Below are positions 9,754 to 19,985 of a DNA stretch of 64,000 nt, piece after piece. The position numbers and the translations under genes are program-made. Numbering within the stretch: position 1 is the first letter of the stretch; each line of letters opens with the position of its first letter. A model generated the notes under the pieces. That model was given only the letters and a program-made list of their open reading frames with translations. It was not told where the DNA came from and made no database searches. The stretch is taken from contig CAJXUK010000009.1 in the NCBI GenBank assembly GCA_913061435.1, positions 22,477 through 86,476 on the forward strand, read 5' to 3'. This stretch comes from an uncultured Thalassolituus sp. (GTDB lineage: Bacteria; Pseudomonadota; Gammaproteobacteria; Pseudomonadales; Oceanobacteraceae).

Positions 9754-10533
9754 TTAAATTTCTTTCATCAGTTTACGGACTTGCGATAAGTGACGACGGC
9801 TAACATGCATGCCTTCACCATGGCCTTTTAGATACAACAAATGCATACGGCTATCAGCACTTTCTAGCCGTTCAATCTTACTTTTAGCCACCAAAGCATT
9901 ACGGTGAATGCGAATAAAGCTCTGCTCAAACTCTCGTTCTAAGACTTTTAATGGTTCATCAATTAACACTTCTGCCCAAATCACCTCATGAATACCATCG
10001 TGAATTTGATAGCACACCGTCGTGTATTTTTGATCAGCCTGAAAACTATCAATATCGGCTATCGGTATTAATTGCAGGCCCTGGTGGGTTTTAGCACTTA
10101 TATGAGTTCTGGCATGAACCTGTGAAGATAGCAAAGGTTCAGAGTCGGTTACTGATTGCTGCTCAAGCCAACGCTGAGCTTTTAATAAAGCCTTACTGAA
10201 ATCTTCTTTTCGTATAGGTTTTAATAAGTAATCGACGGCATCAACTTTAAAAGCATGAAAAGCATACTCGTCATAAGCCGTACAAAAAATAATAGCGGGA
10301 GTAACTTCACTAGCTTCTTGTGCTAATGCTTTAGCAACATCGAGCCCCGTTAAGCCAGGCATTTCTATATCCAACAACACAATATCGGCTTTATGTTGAC
10401 GCAACCAATCAAGAGCCGCTTGGCCGTTGGCAGCTTCTGCAACCACATCAAAATCATCATGCTCGGCTAACAAACGCAAGATACGTTGGCGCGCAAGGGG
10501 TTCATCATCAACCAATAAAATACGTAAAGTCAT
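9754..10533 (-). CDS. algR: LytTR response regulator, AlgR type
   Basis: The 259-residue protein has a receiver domain (about residues 1-120) with D9/D10, phospho-acceptor D55 and K106-P107, then a LytTR DNA-binding domain (about 150-255). AlgR orthologues in Pseudomonas control type IV pili, alginate and virulence genes. What this one controls cannot be read from the window. A strong AGGAGG precedes the ATG, and the gene follows algZ by 25 bp, so sensor and regulator are cotranscribed. Confidence 0.9.
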   Translation of the reverse strand: MTLRILLVDDEPLARQRILRLLAEHDDFDVVAEAANGQAALDWLRQHKADIVLLDIEMPGLTGLDVAKALAQEASEVTPAIIFCTAYDEYAFHAFKVDAVDYLLKPIRKEDFSKALLKAQRWLEQQSVTDSEPLLSSQVHARTHISAKTHQGLQLIPIADIDSFQADQKYTTVCYQIHDGIHEVIWAEVLIDEPLKVLEREFEQSFIRIHRNALVAKSKIERLESADSRMHLLYLKGHGEGMHVSRRHLSQVRKLMKEI

Positions 10534-10558
10534 TGGACCTCCTATTGCTGCTAGCGGT

Positions 10559-11665
10559 TTAACTATTAAGCGCTTTCGTTGTTACTTCATTATATTGTGG
10601 CAAACTAATTGTCACAGAGAACTGGTTAGCAGTTTGCTGGCAGTGCAAAGCTGCATCTGCTGAAAAAATTGCTTCTAGCCTCATCGCAATATTGGGCAAC
10701 GACACACGATGACCATCGCTTGCGACGCTTTGTTCGGGCTTATCATTACGAATCTCTAATTGCCAAACCGTTAACGCACTAGGTTTTGATACTTTACTCA
10801 CGGGCATTTTTTGTAAGCTAATGACCAAATCGCCCCCGTTAACCAATGGCTGAACCCCATGATAAACCGCATTTTCTAATAGCGGCTGCAAAATCAACTG
10901 CGGCACCTGTATTTTCGGCAAGGTGCTGGGTAATTGCCAGCGTACCCGCAAACGCTCACCTAATCGCTGTTGTTCGATACTTAAATAACGCCGCCCCAAT
11001 TCAATTTCTGCAGCTAGATCAACTTGAGCATCTTGGTCTTTTAAAACCACACGAAATAACGACGACAAATCCACCAGCATAGTTTCGGCTTTTTCAGGGT
11101 CCACCATAATTAAAGATGCAACCGTATTTAAACTATTAAAAAAGAAGTGCGGACGAATTCTTGCCTGCAGTGACTGCAAACGGGATCTTAGCTCTGCTTG
11201 GCTTTTTAAGCGCCACTGACTTTGTACATAAAAATAACGCAAAGCCATACCGCCAAAAATAACACTGATCAACATGTTACGGATAACCCAAGCCACAACA
11301 TTAGAGGGCACCAAGCTCTGCGACCCATTTAATGCTGCACCGGGGATCAAGTATAAAGCACCCACACTCACACTAAAGGACACCAACAGCAGTAAAAACA
11401 TGGCCCAAATCACAGCCCAAACCAAGTTAAGCCGGGCCATAAACCTGCGGGTTTGGCACAATAAAGCAACCGACAACAAGGCTACCCATTGCACAAAGTA
11501 AGACAAAGTAGCAAAACGCTGCCATTGAAAATCCATCAAACCGCTGTCGATTAACACCAAGGCAATAACCAAGCTTTCACACAATAAAATAAGCACCAAG
11601 ATAGCGCGTACATTGCATAAATCGGGCAAGAAAAAAGATTCGAGTTTATTATTCTGTTTTGTCAT
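10559..11665 (-). CDS. algZ: Sensor histidine kinase, AlgZ/FimS (LytS) type
   Basis: The 368-residue protein has four to five membrane segments in the first 145 residues, then a His_kinase domain with RPHFFFNSLNT (H173 is the phospho-acceptor), a QLILQPLLENA box and an ATPase-like end. The asparagine of the N-box is present (ENAVYHG). It pairs with the algR-type gene downstream. Its stimulus is unknown. It is transcribed away from argH, with about 155 bp between them. Confidence 0.9.
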   Translation of the reverse strand: MTKQNNKLESFFLPDLCNVRAILVLILLCESLVIALVLIDSGLMDFQWQRFATLSYFVQWVALLSVALLCQTRRFMARLNLVWAVIWAMFLLLLVSFSVSVGALYLIPGAALNGSQSLVPSNVVAWVIRNMLISVIFGGMALRYFYVQSQWRLKSQAELRSRLQSLQARIRPHFFFNSLNTVASLIMVDPEKAETMLVDLSSLFRVVLKDQDAQVDLAAEIELGRRYLSIEQQRLGERLRVRWQLPSTLPKIQVPQLILQPLLENAVYHGVQPLVNGGDLVISLQKMPVSKVSKPSALTVWQLEIRNDKPEQSVASDGHRVSLPNIAMRLEAIFSADAALHCQQTANQFSVTISLPQYNEVTTKALNS

Positions 11666-11821
11666 TACTTGAGTGTATCAAACCTCTCCCAATCCAACGA
11701 CTAACTAGTGCACACATTAGAGCACACGTTACACTGCTAGCCGCCAGCCCATCAGAAGGCTATAATTCGGCCATTAAATTTTCGCTTTTCTTTTTAGCCC
11801 TTCTTTTTAGCCGAGGTATTC

Positions 11822-13213
11822 ATGTCCGATCAAACTAACTCTTCTTGGGGTGGCCGTTTTTCTGAGCCAACCGATGCATTTGTTGCCCGTTATACAGCAT
11901 CAGTTGATTTTGATCAGCGTATGTACGCTCAAGACATTCAAGGCTCTATTGCTCACGCCAAAATGCTCACCAAGGTTGGCGTGCTAACCCAAGCTGAATG
12001 CGACGATATTTTACGCGGCCTAGAAGAAGTGCGTATAGAAATTGAGCGCGGCGAATTCAACTGGTCGGTTGAACTAGAAGACGTTCACATGAACATCGAA
12101 GCCGCGTTAACCGCTAAAATCGGCATCACGGGTAAAAAACTGCACACAGGCCGTTCGCGTAACGACCAAGTCGCAACCGATATTCGTTTATACCTGCGTG
12201 ACGAAATTGATAACATCACAACAGAATTAACGCGCTTACAGCAAGGCCTAATTGGTTTAGCAGAAGCTAACTCCGACACTATTATGCCGGGCTTCACCCA
12301 CCTGCAAACCGCTCAGCCAGTGACTTTTGGCCACCACATTTTGGCATGGAACGAAATGTTAGAACGTGATTACGAGCGTCTATTAGATGTACGTAAGCGT
12401 TTAAACCACTTGCCATTAGGTGCTGCAGCATTAGCAGGTACGACTTACCCAATCGACCGTCACTATACCGCTGAATTATTAGGTTTCACCGCGCCGACTG
12501 AAAACAGCCTAGATTCGGTTTCTGACCGTGACTTCGCCATTGAATTCACCTCTGCTGCGGCCATCATCATGATGCACATGTCGCGTTTTTCAGAAGAATT
12601 GGTGCTTTGGGCTTCGGCACAGTTTCAGTTTATTCACTTGCCAGATCGCTTCTGCACCGGCTCTTCTATTATGCCGCAGAAGAAAAACCCAGATGTTCCT
12701 GAGTTGGTGCGTGGTAAATCTGGCCGGGTTTATGGTCACTTAGTTTCTCTTTTAACCTTGATGAAATCACAGCCACTGGCGTACAACAAAGACAACCAAG
12801 AAGATAAAGAACCGTTGTTTGATACCGTTGATACCTTGCGTGACAGCATCCGTGCATTTGCCGATATGGCCCCACATCTTGAGCCCAACAAGCCGTCTAT
12901 GTACGAAGCCGCCCGTCGTGGTTTCTCAACTGCAACCGACCTTGCTGACTACGTGGTAGTAAAAGGCATTCCATTCCGTGATGCTCACGAGATTGTCGGT
13001 AAAGCGGTAGCTTATGGCATAGAAACCAGCAAAGACCTCAGTGAAATGACCTTAGAAGAGCTACAGCAGTTTTCTGATCAAATCACCGCTGACGTATTCG
13101 ACGTACTAACCCTCGAAGGTTCTGTTGCTGCTCGCGACCATATTGGTGGCACCGCACCTAAACAAGTATTGGCTGCGGCAAAGCGTGCTAGCGAACGTTT
13201 AGCACAACGCTAA
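11822..13213 (+). CDS. argH: Argininosuccinate lyase ArgH
   Basis: Splits argininosuccinate into arginine and fumarate, the last step of arginine synthesis. The 463-residue protein has the fumarase/aspartase superfamily signature [12 protein letters not shown] (S281/S282 loop) and H160 in [12 protein letters not shown] context. GAGG lies before the ATG, and a TATAAT -10 hexamer lies at 11761-11766, with a weak -35. Its position beside algZ and the haem genes is conserved with Pseudomonas. Confidence 0.97.
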   Translation: MSDQTNSSWGGRFSEPTDAFVARYTASVDFDQRMYAQDIQGSIAHAKMLTKVGVLTQAECDDILRGLEEVRIEIERGEFNWSVELEDVHMNIEAALTAKIGITGKKLHTGRSRNDQVATDIRLYLRDEIDNITTELTRLQQGLIGLAEANSDTIMPGFTHLQTAQPVTFGHHILAWNEMLERDYERLLDVRKRLNHLPLGAAALAGTTYPIDRHYTAELLGFTAPTENSLDSVSDRDFAIEFTSAAAIIMMHMSRFSEELVLWASAQFQFIHLPDRFCTGSSIMPQKKNPDVPELVRGKSGRVYGHLVSLLTLMKSQPLAYNKDNQEDKEPLFDTVDTLRDSIRAFADMAPHLEPNKPSMYEAARRGFSTATDLADYVVVKGIPFRDAHEIVGKAVAYGIETSKDLSEMTLEELQQFSDQITADVFDVLTLEGSVAARDHIGGTAPKQVLAAAKRASERLAQR

Positions 13214-13260
13214 CAATGCCTTTAATTGCGTTGCTTAACATTTCATTGGTTTGCTAAAGG

Positions 13261-13288
13261 GTACAGCTAAATTCATTTTTAGCTGTAC
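13261..13288 (+). terminator. Stem-loop after argH
   Basis: GTACAGCTAAA pairs perfectly with TTTAGCTGTAC across a six-base loop, 48 bp after argH. The following T tract is short, so termination efficiency is uncertain. Confidence 0.5.
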
Positions 13289-13419
13289 TTGATCTGTGCT
13301 GGATCTGTACTTTAGTCGACCAAGTAGACCTTTTGCGCCACATTCCTATATTCCACTAGAGTTATGTCTGTTTTTGAGCTATTACTAAGATACTGGCAGA
13401 TTAATTCAGGAATAAAACA

Positions 13420-14712
13420 ATGGCGCATATCGTAGTGTTAGGAGCAGGTACCGGCGGAATGGCTGGAGCCTATGAAATTAGAGAAGCTCTGAATAAAACA
13501 GAACACAAAATCACCTTAATTAACGAGCGTGAAGAATTTCAATTTGTCCCGTCAAATCCTTGGGTTGCCGTAGGCTGGCGTGATGAAAAAGAAACCACCA
13601 TCCCGATTAAGAAATATGTCAATAAAAAGGGCATTGATTTTATTGCCGCCAGAGTCGATGAGATCAAACCTGAAGAAAATCAGCTACTGCTTAACACCGG
13701 CGCTACGGTTGATTACGACTATCTAGTGATTGCAACAGGTCCAGACCTTGCCTTTGACCAGATTCCTGGTGCTGGCCCCAAAGGTTTCACACAATCGGTT
13801 TGTACAGTATCCCACGCCAAAGAATGCTATGAGGATGTTAAACAACTCATGGCAAACCCCGGCCCGGTTATCGTAGGTGCATTCCAAGGCTCTAGCTGTT
13901 TTGGCCCTGCTTATGAATACGCCTTTATTTTAGAAAAAGCCCTGCGCGATAAAAAAATCCGCGACCGCGTCCCCATGACTTACGTCACCAGCGAACCCTA
14001 CATCGGCCATCTAGGTTTAGGCGGTGTGGGCGATTCCAAAAGCATGCTCGAAAGCGATTTAAGAAATCACAGCATTAAGTGGATTTGCAACGCCAACGTG
14101 ACAAAGGTTGAAGATGGCACCATGTTTGTGGATGAGTTCAACGAGCAAAAAGAACTAATAAAACAGCACGAACTGCCTTTTAATCACAGTATGTTAATTC
14201 CACCTTTTAGAGGAGTACCTGCGGTCGCTAACGTCCCCAACCTGTGTAACCCAAAAGGCTTCGTAATTGTTGATGAATACCAGCGCAGCCCTACCTTTAA
14301 AAATATTTATTCCGCAGGCGTGTGCATCGCCATTCCACCAGTTGAAGACACTCCTGTTCCTACGGGCACCCCCAAAACAGGCTACATGATCGAATCAATG
14401 ATGACCGCGATCACCGAAAACCTAGCCCACGCAGTTAAGGGTGAAGAACCCAGCAAAAAAGGCTCATTAAGTGCAATCTGCTTAGCGGATATGGGTGATA
14501 CCGGCGCAGCATTCGTCGCTATTCCGCAGATTCCACCACGCAACGTTACTTGGTTCAAAAAAGGCAAGTGGGTTCATTACGCTAAAGTCGCGTTCGAGAA
14601 ATACTTTATGTATAAAATGAAAAAAGGCACTAGTGAACCTATTTACGAGAAATACACCCTAAAAGCGCTTGGTATTGAGCGGTTAAAAGAAGACGAAAGT
14701 GATAATCGTTGA
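13420..14712 (+). CDS. sqr: Sulfide:quinone oxidoreductase
   Basis: A FAD-dependent, membrane-associated enzyme that oxidises sulfide and passes electrons to ubiquinone. The 430-residue protein has the dinucleotide fold VVLGAGTGG at residues 5-13 and three cysteines, C128, C160 and C354. These match in place and spacing the three redox cysteines known from Acidithiobacillus SQR (128, 160, 356). The C-terminal part has amphipathic aromatic segments suited to membrane binding. It is a single gene with an AGGAA site, inserted between argH and cyaA. The cysteines argue against plain NADH dehydrogenase II. Whether its job is energy gain or detoxification is not visible. Confidence 0.85.
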   Translation: MAHIVVLGAGTGGMAGAYEIREALNKTEHKITLINEREEFQFVPSNPWVAVGWRDEKETTIPIKKYVNKKGIDFIAARVDEIKPEENQLLLNTGATVDYDYLVIATGPDLAFDQIPGAGPKGFTQSVCTVSHAKECYEDVKQLMANPGPVIVGAFQGSSCFGPAYEYAFILEKALRDKKIRDRVPMTYVTSEPYIGHLGLGGVGDSKSMLESDLRNHSIKWICNANVTKVEDGTMFVDEFNEQKELIKQHELPFNHSMLIPPFRGVPAVANVPNLCNPKGFVIVDEYQRSPTFKNIYSAGVCIAIPPVEDTPVPTGTPKTGYMIESMMTAITENLAHAVKGEEPSKKGSLSAICLADMGDTGAAFVAIPQIPPRNVTWFKKGKWVHYAKVAFEKYFMYKMKKGTSEPIYEKYTLKALGIERLKEDESDNR

Positions 14713-14795
14713 TTACGAACCAACTGCGTTAACAGCGCCACAGTTTCAATAAATTATCACAGTGGCCTTGGTCGAATTTGTCTATACTTTGTAAT

Positions 14796-17621
14796 ATGCC
14801 AAACGTTAGTATGTCAAATTCGTCCACCACAGGTTCTTCTGCATTGCCTATCAAAAAGAACGATATCCAGCTGCCCTCTGCTGCGCAGATAAACCAATGG
14901 CGTCAATCGTTTAGCGCCCTTAATAGCGCTCGCCTCAAACAAGCTCGCAGTCTATTGTTTGAACGCCAAACTCGGGTGCTCGACGTCTTACCGTTATTGA
15001 TCCATTTAAATCATCCACAACTCCCCGGCTTTATTAACAACAAAGTACCAGCAGGTATTGAGCACTATGTGCCACATACTGATTCACTCAGCGCTCTGCG
15101 GTCTGTAGCGAAAAGTATCCAAGTACCTCGAATGGGTTCTGAGCGCTCCATCAAAGCCCTATTTTTAATGGGGAGCTTAGGCACATTGGCACAAGCCACT
15201 GATAGTGATTTAGACGTATGGTTATGCCATGACGAAGACTTAGATCCAGAAAGCCTCTCGTTGCTTGCAGAAAAATGCCGCTTGATTGAAAAGTGGGCCG
15301 ACAGGCAAAAAGTTGAACTGCACTTTTTTTTAATGAACGCAACGGATTTTCGGCAACAAAAACAGCAAAATAATGTCGACAGCGAACACTCGGGGTCAAC
15401 TCAACATCTTTTATTATTGGACGAATTTTATCGAGCTTCACTCTGGCTTGCAGGCCGCCAACCCAGCTGGTGGTTGGTGCCCTCACAATACGAGCAGCAC
15501 AGCCAATATGTATTAAACCAACTGTCAGATCAGCAACTCATAAACGATGCCCAATGGATCAACTTTGGCAGCATACCGACCATTCCGGCGGATGAATTTA
15601 TTGGTGCAGGGTTGTGGCAACTCAATAAAGGCCTAAAAAACCCCTATAAATCTCTCTTAAAACTGTTGCTCACTCAACACTACGCCAGCCAGTACCCCAA
15701 TATCCGGCCGCTGTGCTGGGATTTAAAAGATAAAGTACAAGCAGGTGATACAGCTCCGCTGCACTGTGACGGTTACGTCTTAATGCTTAATCGAGTTAGC
15801 CAACAAGTGGCTGGCGAGCACGATCAAAAGCGCCTCGAATTATTGCGCCGAGCTTTTTATTTTAAAGCCAACCTTCCCATAACCAAAGCCAACCAAGGGC
15901 AGCAACGCCAATGGCGATATCAAGAGTTAAAGCAAATAGTCGATAGCTGGCAGTGGAGTCACGCCCAGCTACTGCACCTTGACCACAGAGACGAGTGGCA
16001 AGTACAAGAAGTTCAAGCCGAACGCAATGCCTTGGTCAACGAGATGCTAACTAGCTATCGTTACCTCTCGGCTTTTAGTGACAAGTACGCTAAAAAAATC
16101 CAAATAAATCGCCAAGACCTAACCTTATTAGGCAATCAACTGTATGCGATATACGATGCCAAACCAGGCAAAATACTAACCGTTAACCCAAATATAACCG
16201 CGAGTTTGGTGCAAAATAAGATAACGTTAATACTAACAGAACAGCGACGCTGGCAAATGCTGTCTGGCACTTATATAAAAGACAGTAACCAAGCAATTAT
16301 TAAACAATCGCCTAGCTTGGTTGAGTTGCTTTGTTATGCGCACTTTAACGGCCTTATCGATAACAATACCCATTTTGCTATCTATCCCGATGACGATAGT
16401 CTTAATAAATACGAACTGCGCGAATTACTGCAAGTCGTGCGCAGCTTAGAATTACCTTATGGTATTGATGCCCAACATTTTTTACGCCCCAGCCAACCCG
16501 TTCAATGGCAATTATTCATTAACGCTGGCGTTGATCCTCTGCATCATTTCACCCGCCGTGGTATGCAAAAATTAAGTAGCCGTGATGATTCTCTAGGATT
16601 TAGTGGGTTAAAAGAAAACCTAGTACAAACACTCGAACTACTTACTATCAACAGCTGGGGAGAGTGGCAAATTCAGCACTTTAAAGGTCAAAACGCACTG
16701 GCCGAGTGTCTTAATATACTCTTACAATATGCACCACTGGCCCGCAAACAAAGCTGGCCTCTACTACAGAGTCATTGCTTTTGTGCCAGCAGGGCTGGTG
16801 CTATTGGCTTGCGAGTAAAACAAATTTTAGCGGATATTACCCAGCACGTGGTTGATCAACCCAAGGTCGATTACATATTGGAGGCAGGAAATAAATGCCA
16901 CATTTGGCGACAAGAAAAATCATCAGTATCATTAATAACAACAGAAACTGTTGCTCAGTTTCTTAATTACATCGCCCAACCCAGAGAGCATTACGCCTAT
17001 TACCAACTAGACGATCAAGCACTCCTACGCAGCCCACTAAGACCTATTTTTGCACACCCCAAACCCGGTGCTTGGCAACTGTATTTTTGGCACAAAGAAA
17101 AGCGCTACTTTTGGTATTTACTGGATGAAAATGGGGTTCTCCTGCACCGTCAGCAACATGCACAGTCTGATAGCGAAGTGCTTATTCCTATTATTCGCTT
17201 TTTACGTCAGGTCGACCAACGACTTCAGGGCCGCCTTGTTCGCCAGCGCGCTCGCCCGCTTTACATGTTTGAATTACATCGCAAAAGCATCACCGCAGAA
17301 TATGAACGCATACCAAGACGCTTACCCCCATTGCAAGAACAAAGTAGTCACATTCAATTAAATGCTGTATTAGACGATCAAGACCAGGTCACCATCTACT
17401 GCAATGGCGAAGAATTTAGCATTTGGGAATGGGGTGATCAGTTGTATCAGAAAGTAGCTGAAACTCTGTGGAACATGCGTAAAAACAAAGAAACCTATCC
17501 GGTTTATTTAACCGACTTAACCCTTTTTGACGATCAAAGCATTATTCAGCACATCAAATTTAAACAAGTCATCGAAAAGGAACTCAACCACGCCCTAATG
17601 GCTCTATCGAGTACCCGCTAA
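14796..17621 (+). CDS. cyaA: Class I adenylate cyclase
   Basis: Makes cAMP from ATP in the cytoplasm. The protein has about 941 residues. The nucleotidyltransferase motif GSLGTLAQATDSDLDVW lies at residues 126-142, with G126-S127 and the metal-binding D139/D141. A long C-terminal regulatory part follows, as in enterobacterial and pseudomonad CyaA. The ATG at 14796 is chosen; a TTG at 14778 and an ATG at 14811 are alternatives and none has a clear ribosome-binding site. TATACT at 14783-14788, just before the start, could be a -10 element, which would imply a very short leader. Confidence 0.95.
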   Translation: MPNVSMSNSSTTGSSALPIKKNDIQLPSAAQINQWRQSFSALNSARLKQARSLLFERQTRVLDVLPLLIHLNHPQLPGFINNKVPAGIEHYVPHTDSLSALRSVAKSIQVPRMGSERSIKALFLMGSLGTLAQATDSDLDVWLCHDEDLDPESLSLLAEKCRLIEKWADRQKVELHFFLMNATDFRQQKQQNNVDSEHSGSTQHLLLLDEFYRASLWLAGRQPSWWLVPSQYEQHSQYVLNQLSDQQLINDAQWINFGSIPTIPADEFIGAGLWQLNKGLKNPYKSLLKLLLTQHYASQYPNIRPLCWDLKDKVQAGDTAPLHCDGYVLMLNRVSQQVAGEHDQKRLELLRRAFYFKANLPITKANQGQQRQWRYQELKQIVDSWQWSHAQLLHLDHRDEWQVQEVQAERNALVNEMLTSYRYLSAFSDKYAKKIQINRQDLTLLGNQLYAIYDAKPGKILTVNPNITASLVQNKITLILTEQRRWQMLSGTYIKDSNQAIIKQSPSLVELLCYAHFNGLIDNNTHFAIYPDDDSLNKYELRELLQVVRSLELPYGIDAQHFLRPSQPVQWQLFINAGVDPLHHFTRRGMQKLSSRDDSLGFSGLKENLVQTLELLTINSWGEWQIQHFKGQNALAECLNILLQYAPLARKQSWPLLQSHCFCASRAGAIGLRVKQILADITQHVVDQPKVDYILEAGNKCHIWRQEKSSVSLITTETVAQFLNYIAQPREHYAYYQLDDQALLRSPLRPIFAHPKPGAWQLYFWHKEKRYFWYLLDENGVLLHRQQHAQSDSEVLIPIIRFLRQVDQRLQGRLVRQRARPLYMFELHRKSITAEYERIPRRLPPLQEQSSHIQLNAVLDDQDQVTIYCNGEEFSIWEWGDQLYQKVAETLWNMRKNKETYPVYLTDLTLFDDQSIIQHIKFKQVIEKELNHALMALSSTR

Positions 17622-17656
17622 CTGCTTTATAATGACCGCAAATTCGGGAGACTGAC

Positions 17657-17833
17657 ATGCGTTTTTTCTTTTTACCAGCCTTGGCAGGCTTGTTTTTGAT
17701 CATGGGGAGCTTAATAGGCTGTGGGCAAAAAGGGCCACTTTATATTCCTAAAGAGACCAATAACCAAGAAACCCGCTCTGTGTTTGCCTCTGAAACAATC
17801 GCACTTCAGCGAACCGACAACTTTTTAGATTAA
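17657..17833 (+). CDS. lptM: LptM-type small lipoprotein
   Basis: This 58-residue ORF has a signal peptide ending in the lipobox LIGC (C22), followed by GQKGPLYIP, the conserved start of LptM (YifL). LptM is an outer-membrane lipoprotein that helps the LptD assembly complex mature. It lies between cyaA and lysA, its usual place. A TATAAT at 17628-17633 directly after cyaA probably drives this gene and the lysA operon. The gene ends 7 bp before lysA. Confidence 0.9.
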   Translation: MRFFFLPALAGLFLIMGSLIGCGQKGPLYIPKETNNQETRSVFASETIALQRTDNFLD

Positions 17834-17840
17834 AAATACC

Positions 17841-19103
17841 ATGACTATATTTGACTATCACAATGGTGTATTGCACGCCGAATCTGTTTCTACTGTAGAC
17901 ATTGCAAACCAATATGGCACACCCTGCTATGTATACTCACGCAAAGCCTTTGAAGATCATTATTTGGCCTACGAAAATGCCTTAAAAGATCGCGATCATC
18001 TTGTATGTTACGCCATGAAGGCCAACTCTAACTTAGCCGTTCTGAACGTATTAGCCAAATTAGGTGCTGGGTTTGATATTGTCTCTATTGGTGAATTAGA
18101 GCGCGTTATTGCCGCTGGCGGTGACCCCAAAAAAGTTGTGTTTTCTGGGGTGGGTAAAAAAGCAAACGAGATTCGCCGCGCTCTAGAAGCTGGGGTTTAT
18201 TGCTTCAATATCGAATCAGAAGCCGAGCTAGATCGCGTTAACGACGTTGCCGCCGACATGAACCTACAAGCGCCAATTTCAATTCGCGTAAATCCCGATG
18301 TTGACGCACAAACACACCCATACATATCAACAGGGTTAAAAGAAAACAAATTTGGTGTCGACATCGATGATGCACCGCGCATTTATGCCAAAGCTAACGC
18401 CATGTCGAACCTAAATGTTCAAGGTGTTGATTGCCACATTGGCAGCCAGCTCACCGAAACAGCGCCTTTTATGGATGCACTAGACCGGGTATTAGCCTTG
18501 GTTGATATCCTTGCCGATCAAGGCATTGAAATTAGCCACCTAGACCTAGGCGGCGGTTTAGGCGTAACGTACGATAATGAAGTGCCACCGACACCCGGCG
18601 AATACATTGCCGAATTAACTGAACGCTTAGGCGATCGTCAAATTAAATTAATTTTTGAACCTGGCCGCTCTATAGCCGCTAACGCCGGTATCTTTTTAAC
18701 AGAAGTTGAATTTTTAAAATCCAACGAAGAAAAGAACTTTGCCATCATAGACGGTGCCATGAACGACCTAATTCGCCCTGCCTTATACAGCGCATGGCAG
18801 GCTATTGTGCCAGCCGTTCAGCATAGTGATAGAAAGCCAGCAGAAACAAAAGCATGGGATTTAGTCGGCCCAGTGTGCGAAACCGGCGACTTTTTAGGTA
18901 AAGACCGTCAGCTTAATTTAAAGCAAGGTGACTTACTGGCAGTAAAATCGTCGGGGGCTTATGGTTTTGTCATGGCATCGAATTACAACAGTCGCCCACG
19001 CCCAGTAGAAATAATGGTCGATGGTGATACGAGTTATGTCGTGCGCAAACGCGAAACCATTGCCGACTTATACGCTGGCGAACAGCTATTGCCATCGAAC
19101 TAA
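17841..19103 (+). CDS. lysA: Diaminopimelate decarboxylase LysA
   Basis: PLP enzyme that makes lysine from meso-diaminopimelate. The 420-residue protein has CYAMKANSN with K60 as the PLP lysine, DCHIGSQ, the glycine-rich LDLGGGLGV and the C-terminal GPVCETGDFLG motif. It is part of the lptM-lysA-dapF-DUF484-HAD run. Confidence 0.97.
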   Translation: MTIFDYHNGVLHAESVSTVDIANQYGTPCYVYSRKAFEDHYLAYENALKDRDHLVCYAMKANSNLAVLNVLAKLGAGFDIVSIGELERVIAAGGDPKKVVFSGVGKKANEIRRALEAGVYCFNIESEAELDRVNDVAADMNLQAPISIRVNPDVDAQTHPYISTGLKENKFGVDIDDAPRIYAKANAMSNLNVQGVDCHIGSQLTETAPFMDALDRVLALVDILADQGIEISHLDLGGGLGVTYDNEVPPTPGEYIAELTERLGDRQIKLIFEPGRSIAANAGIFLTEVEFLKSNEEKNFAIIDGAMNDLIRPALYSAWQAIVPAVQHSDRKPAETKAWDLVGPVCETGDFLGKDRQLNLKQGDLLAVKSSGAYGFVMASNYNSRPRPVEIMVDGDTSYVVRKRETIADLYAGEQLLPSN

Positions 19104-19132
19104 GCTAGACGTGCATAAAAAGGTTAACAAAA

Positions 19133-19975
19133 ATGTGGATTAAATTTAATAAAATGCACGGATTAGGTAACGACTTTATGGTCGTTGACTTAGTCACCCA
19201 GCATGCTTACCTCACGCCAATGCAAATTCGTCACCTCGCGGATCGTAATTTTGGCGTAGGCTTCGATCAACTGCTATTGGTTGAAGTGCCAACCAATCCA
19301 GATGTCGACTTTAAATACCGCATTTATAACGCCGATGGTAGCGAAGTAGAAAATTGTGGCAATGGGGCACGCTGTTTTGCTCGCTTTGTCTATGAACAAA
19401 AGCTTATTGGCCGTCGTAACATTCGTGTTGAAACAGCCAGCGGCAATATGACATTGCAATTAACCCCAGAAAACGACGTTATCGTTAATATGGGGCCTCC
19501 TATTTTAGCCCCCAAAGATGTGCCGTTTGTTCCTGAAAGTAATGACAAATCTCAGGCAGCTAGCTACAACATAAATGTTGCAGGCCACGGCAGTATTGAG
19601 CTTGGCGCTGTTTCTATGGGCAACCCCCATGGCGTTATTTTAGTTAACGACATTGAAACCGCCGCCGTTGAAACACTGGGGCCGCTCGTCGAGTCGCACA
19701 CCAGCTTCCCGCAAAAAGTGAATGTAGGCTTTATGCAAGTAGTTAACCGCAACCACATAAAGTTGCGTGTTTTTGAACGTGGTGCAGGCGAAACCAAAGC
19801 CTGTGGAACCGGAGCTTGTGGCGCTGTTGTTTCGGGTATTATACGAGGCCTGCTAGACCACAAGGTTCAAGTTGACCTACCTGGCGGATCATTAACCATA
19901 GAATGGGACGGCCAAGGTGATGTCATCATGACAGGCCCTACTGCCAATGTATTCGAAGGCCGGGTCAACATTTAA
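19133..19975 (+). CDS. dapF: Diaminopimelate epimerase DapF
   Basis: Interconverts LL- and meso-diaminopimelate without cofactor, for lysine and peptidoglycan. The 280-residue protein carries both catalytic cysteines: C75 in ENCGNGARC and C224 in KACGTGAC. It follows lysA by 29 bp with an AAGG site, and the next gene begins 10 bp later. Confidence 0.97.
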   Translation: MWIKFNKMHGLGNDFMVVDLVTQHAYLTPMQIRHLADRNFGVGFDQLLLVEVPTNPDVDFKYRIYNADGSEVENCGNGARCFARFVYEQKLIGRRNIRVETASGNMTLQLTPENDVIVNMGPPILAPKDVPFVPESNDKSQAASYNINVAGHGSIELGAVSMGNPHGVILVNDIETAAVETLGPLVESHTSFPQKVNVGFMQVVNRNHIKLRVFERGAGETKACGTGACGAVVSGIIRGLLDHKVQVDLPGGSLTIEWDGQGDVIMTGPTANVFEGRVNI

Positions 19976-19985
19976 GGAAAAAACC

